DNA of 64,000 bases from Pseudobutyrivibrio xylanivorans (GTDB lineage: Bacteria > Bacillota > Clostridia > Lachnospirales > Lachnospiraceae), in NCBI RefSeq assembly GCF_008935055.1, contig NZ_CP043028.1, positions 2,076,501 through 2,140,500 of the forward strand, given 5' to 3'. Positions within the stretch are counted from its first letter, which is position 1, and each line of letters starts with the position of its first letter. The position numbers and the translations under genes are program-made. Positions 61,057-64,000 of this stretch are shown one piece after another. Under the pieces are notes generated by a model. It worked only from the letters and a program-made list of their open reading frames with translations, had not been told where the DNA came from and did not search any database.

Positions 61057-62673
61057 AGCAAAAATACAAAAAATTTAGTATCATAAAAATCATGATGATT
61101 CAAAACATAATACAGCCAGTTCTCGGGTTTACGGTCAAAAATATTATTTTTGAAAAAGGCAAACAGACAGTCTGGGGAGACTGCCTACTGAAAGGTATTT
61201 AATTGTTTTGAGTTATCGGTAGGATAACGGTACAGCTGACTGGCGACGTATTATTCTTTTGAATTTACGTCCCGGTCGGACTGGTACTAAGAATCTGTTT
61301 ATTAATTTCTCTAAATCCTTCACTACTCCAATTATGTAAAGACGTACAAACTTCTGTATCTGTGAGTGATTGAAGTTGTATGTATAAGTGTTGCTTGCAC
61401 TTTCTCTTTTTGTTATGGAATTTGCGATACATGATGAAAAATTATATAGCGTCAATTTCCCATATATTTCCTGGATTAAGAAATCTGATTTTAACGAATG
61501 AATATGAACCATATTTCCCGCATATTTTAAGTACCGAAAGGCCGTTTCTTCACCCCATCTTAAGTTATAAAGTTCTTTTATTGTGTCTAATGAAAATACA
61601 TCCCTAGGAAGATTAGTTACGATATATTCAGACACCCCAGACGAAAGAGGAAATTTTAAAACACGAAGTCTTAATAAATCCACTTTATCTTCGCCATACT
61701 CGATAAAATCATAACGGTATTCTTTTCTTATTAAATGATAGTTTTCATATTTACAATTTTTTCCATGGCGTATACGTCCGATATTTATAGTAAAATTCCC
61801 GTCAAAAAGACAATCCTCAACCACATGCTTGTCTTTACAGCAAAGGGCGAGAGCATCATTTTCCTTAATGCGAATCAAAAATAGTTGATTATTGTTAATT
61901 GCATGCGCAAAAATATTAAAAGTTGCATAACCTCGATCTGCAATGAAGATCCTTTTTTGTTCTGATAGTGAGCACTTATCTAAAAATTTACAGAAAGCAT
62001 CTCTTTCATTCATTCCTTTCATCCCTTGAATTTCAATATCAAGAAAAATGTCATTCATGATGTCATAAAGAGCATTTAAATGAATTTGATTAAAACTTTT
62101 TCGTCCTTTTACATTATCAACTAAAGTATCAAAATCCGTTGGATTATAAGGAAGATTAAGTCGAGTGCCATCACAGGCAACGAGCTGATATCCATGAAAA
62201 TTTTTATCTTTAGGAATACTTTGGGTAAAAAGAGAAAACAGTTCCTGAAAAGCTTCTTTTTTAATCTGATTGCGACGTTGAATCATAGCAGAAGGCAGGG
62301 GTAAATCTTCTTCACCGAACATATTTAATAATTCTGAAGCCACATTATCAGCTCCAGCAATCATAGGAAATAATATAGTTTGTTCAAATGAGATTTTCTT
62401 TTTTCTGGTAAAATCAGAGGATGGATTTTTTAGGAATTCATCCCGACGATCAAGCAAGGACGAAATAATCGAGAATAAGTTTTGATGAATTTCTGCAACA
62501 GTAAATGACATGATAGCACCTCCATAAAAAAGTTTTATTATCAAGGGCGGCGACATTTTTTGACTATCTTGTCAAGTGTTTTTTTGAAAAAAGCAAAAAA
62601 AATCAGAGGGTATTTCACCTCTGATTTAAAGAAGATCTAAAATATAGATTTTAGGATTAGAACCTAAAGTTCT
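61057..62673 (-). mobile_element. IS4-type element, ends not defined
   Basis: The DNA between the two repeat arms. It holds an intact IS4-type transposase gene. Near the left side is a hairpin GGCAGTCT/AGACTG with T-rich tail on the minus strand (about 61164-61184), suited to end the transposase message. Near the right side is AATCAGAGG/CCTCTGATT (about 62600-62626). I could not find clear short terminal inverted repeats here. Confidence 0.5.
61213..62511 (-). CDS. IS4-family transposase
   Basis: 432 residues. DDE set visible: Asp in VACDGTRLNLP, Asp in IADRGYATFN, and the YREK signature YNLRWGEETAFRYLK with the Glu. The ATG at 62511 follows GGAGG; a longer frame to 62556 lacks support. The gene looks intact. 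Confidence 0.9.
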   Translation of the reverse strand: MSFTVAEIHQNLFSIISSLLDRRDEFLKNPSSDFTRKKKISFEQTILFPMIAGADNVASELLNMFGEEDLPLPSAMIQRRNQIKKEAFQELFSLFTQSIPKDKNFHGYQLVACDGTRLNLPYNPTDFDTLVDNVKGRKSFNQIHLNALYDIMNDIFLDIEIQGMKGMNERDAFCKFLDKCSLSEQKRIFIADRGYATFNIFAHAINNNQLFLIRIKENDALALCCKDKHVVEDCLFDGNFTINIGRIRHGKNCKYENYHLIRKEYRYDFIEYGEDKVDLLRLRVLKFPLSSGVSEYIVTNLPRDVFSLDTIKELYNLRWGEETAFRYLKYAGNMVHIHSLKSDFLIQEIYGKLTLYNFSSCIANSITKRESASNTYTYNFNHSQIQKFVRLYIIGVVKDLEKLINRFLVPVRPGRKFKRIIRRQSAVPLSYR

Positions 62674-63069
62674 TATCTAAATGACATTGCCGCCGTCCAT
62701 GGCGGCACATGCATATACATTGCAAAACTCATTTTTATTCCACTATGCTCATTCCAAAATCACGCAATTACTCCTAAGTTTGCTGCAGAGAAGCTTAATA
62801 CAAATTTTATTAGTGTCTGTGTTGTGTATACTGTGGCGTTAGAAGTGCAAAGAATGAAACGGACACCCACAAATAAAGAAAGCGAAATGTAGCTTTAGAT
62901 AATCACAATTTCGCGACTGTGCAATGAGAATGGACTGGGACCCCGGGTGGCTGGCGGAGCATGGTGGTGGCGGGCTGGCGGGGCAGGGGCAGGCTGGGGT
63001 GAGTGGGCACAATAATAGTGGCCCCACACTGGATAGTGGAGAGCCGCCGGATATACGTTATTCATACTA
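62674..63069 (-). repeat. Right arm of 400-bp inverted repeat
   Basis: Inverted, diverged copy of 60657-61056. Read on the minus strand it starts with TAG, the stop codon of the gene at 63067-63351, then TATGAATAACGT. It carries an extra C-rich stretch near 62960-63000 and a TGCCGCC/GGCGGCA hairpin close to its inner end. The minus-strand side can act as 3' region of that gene. Confidence 0.8.
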
Positions 63070-63351
63070 GATTATGTTCAGGAGGAGTCGGTTGTAGTCG
63101 CGTTCTTCCAGGAGGTCGAGGACGCGGCGTGCGTAAGAGTACTGAGTACGATTGATGGAGATAACGTAGACTTTGTCGGCGCCGTTATAGATGTGGCGGC
63201 GGAATAAAGGTACGCGATGTCTCGAGCGGACAAAGGATACGGATTGCTCTAAGAGTAAGTCTGCAGTGTGATTGGAGACGATGCGATTAGTGGTTTCACA
63301 AAGTACAACGTCTTTGTTTATATTCTTGGATAACTTTGGTTTCTTTTTCAT
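63067..63351 (-). CDS. Unknown basic protein paired with an HTH protein
   Basis: 94 residues, basic, with SRHRVPLFRRHIYNGADKVYVI and a C-terminal ARRVLDLLEERDYNRLL. No family recognised. It lies 13 bp after an HTH gene in the same direction. The size and order fit a toxin-antitoxin layout with the antitoxin first, but no toxin motif is visible. Confidence 0.5.
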   Translation of the reverse strand: MKKKPKLSKNINKDVVLCETTNRIVSNHTADLLLEQSVSFVRSRHRVPLFRRHIYNGADKVYVISINRTQYSYARRVLDLLEERDYNRLLLNII

Positions 63352-63364
63352 TTCATATAGCCTT

Positions 63365-63610
63365 TCAGTTTAGATGGATATCAAGGGTTTTCCCCATAGA
63401 TTCGGCAACCTTTACAAGGAAATCCAGAGAGGGATTATACTTGCCGCTTTCCATTCTGGATATGTTTGATTTTTGAGTGCCGACACGCTCAGCAAGAGTC
63501 TGCTGGGTCAGCTGCAATTCATGGCGAGTGTCACGAAGCTCCCTAGCGATGGAATGGCGTGTCGCTAAAGCTTGCGGTGTGACAATTCCATCGGAGTATC
63601 GATTTTTCAT
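63365..63610 (-). CDS. XRE/HigA-like HTH protein
   Basis: 81 residues with a central HTH (LQLTQQTLAERVGTQKSNISRMESG) and the tail VKVAESMGKTLDIHL seen in HigA-type antitoxins. GAGG precedes the ATG. An 18-bp perfect palindrome lies 22 bp upstream, a likely site for self-repression. Confidence 0.8.
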   Translation of the reverse strand: MKNRYSDGIVTPQALATRHSIARELRDTRHELQLTQQTLAERVGTQKSNISRMESGKYNPSLDFLVKVAESMGKTLDIHLN

Positions 63611-63631
63611 GTCATTACCTCATGCTTAAAA

Positions 63632-63649
63632 GTTATCATATATGATAAC
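63632..63649 (-). promoter_or_regulatory. 18-bp perfect palindrome before the HTH pair
   Basis: GTTATCATATATGATAAC, overlapping AT-rich promoter-like sequence upstream of the HTH gene. Typical form of an operator for a dimeric HTH repressor. Confidence 0.6.
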
Positions 63650-63757
63650 ATAATACAATAGATTTCACAATAAAGTCATCCTTTTTTATAGGGGGAGATT
63701 GTACTATAATAGACTTCAAATGGATGGTTACAGATGTAGCCTTTTTGGAGGGAGCTT

Positions 63758-64000
63758 ATGGTTAGCAGAAAACAACGTGTTCGTACAATTATTTTAGTTA
63801 TCATACTTGCCGCAGCGATTGTTGGTGGCGTGTTTGCAATTAGTTATTTTAAAGTTGGTGTTACCTTCCCATGGCAGGTAACAGGCATTCGGGAACAGCA
63901 GGACACAGCCCAAGCTGAGACACATGAGGAGTCGAAGACTGAGCCGAAGCTTGTGGTAAAGGAAGCGTCAAAGACTGAGAAAAAGGAAGAGACAAAGGTC
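63758..64000 (+). CDS. Membrane-anchored protein, 5' part only
   Basis: The first 81 codons, open to the window end. A basic start (MVSRKQRVR), one membrane segment (about 10-31), then an outside part beginning VGVTFPWQVTG and a Glu/Lys/Thr-rich linker. This is the layout of an extracellular enzyme or binding protein with an uncleaved anchor. TTGGAGGGAG precedes the ATG; TATAAT lies at 63705-63710. Confidence 0.7.
   Translation, partial: MVSRKQRVRTIILVIILAAAIVGGVFAISYFKVGVTFPWQVTGIREQQDTAQAETHEESKTEPKLVVKEASKTEKKEETKV

Noticed and set aside
62839..63027. Pro/Cys-rich minus-strand frame
   Set aside because: Low-complexity C-rich part of the repeat arm; no ribosome-binding site.

Overview
The window looks like chromosomal DNA of an anaerobic, low-GC Firmicute of the Lachnospiraceae (Butyrivibrio/Pseudobutyrivibrio type is my best guess). 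This rests on gene content and style (split transketolase, rubredoxin, ROK glucokinase, AGCS symporter, strong GGAGG ribosome-binding sites, tRNA genes without encoded CCA); no rRNA or other marker is present to fix the genus.

Layout. (1) 0-15.9 kb is ordinary chromosome, mostly on the minus strand: a Fic toxin/antitoxin pair, a MarR-controlled heterodimeric ABC exporter diverging from a TetR regulator, tRNA-Pro, glucokinase with a class A penicillin-binding protein, aldose epimerase, split transketolase, an AAA ATPase, a zinc phospholipase C-like protein and a tRNA cluster (Phe, fMet, Tyr, Val) ending in a 3' tRNA remnant. (2) About 15.9-53.4 kb is a long accessory tract, almost all on the plus strand: dozens of short, unrelated, tightly packed genes (methyltransferases, GNAT acetyltransferases, hydrolases, NUDIX, HAD, flavin enzymes, small zinc-ribbon proteins, small kinases). 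It is littered with broken genes and holds four transposable elements: an internally deleted IS3-type element, an ISLre2-type element, a complete IS3-type element and an IS200-type element. Two of them sit inside genes, with target duplications that show how to rebuild each gene. (3) 53.6-60.7 kb returns to core-like genes: Na+/alanine symporter, AlkD-like glycosylase, tRNA-dihydrouridine synthase, ABC-F ATPase, diguanylate cyclase and a small HTH regulator. (4) 60.66-63.07 kb is an IS4-type transposase between two arms of a 400-bp inverted repeat, followed by an HTH/unknown-protein pair and the start of a membrane-anchored protein cut by the window end.

Most unusual structures. A 280-bp element made of eight arms of a TACAGTG/CACTGTA motif occurs twice (43.40-43.68 and 47.13-47.41 kb) with nearly identical spacing, although the sequence between the arms has diverged. 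I know of no family that matches it. The 400-bp inverted repeats around the IS4-type gene each begin exactly at the TAG stop codon of the gene that converges on them. A cluster of four hairpins lies at 20.85-20.96 kb. A two-gene ParB-like/HAD plus HAD operon lies at 52.0-53.4 kb. Two unrelated insertion sequences both place a stable hairpin over the Shine-Dalgarno of their first gene.

How the genes work together. The exporter, its MarR regulator and the neighbouring TetR gene form a likely drug-response module. Glucokinase, aldose epimerase and transketolase serve sugar entry and the pentose phosphate pathway. DNA repair or modification genes (endonuclease IV, AlkD-like, an MmcQ-MGMT fusion now frameshifted) are scattered. 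The accessory tract looks like a gain-and-decay zone rather than one pathway.
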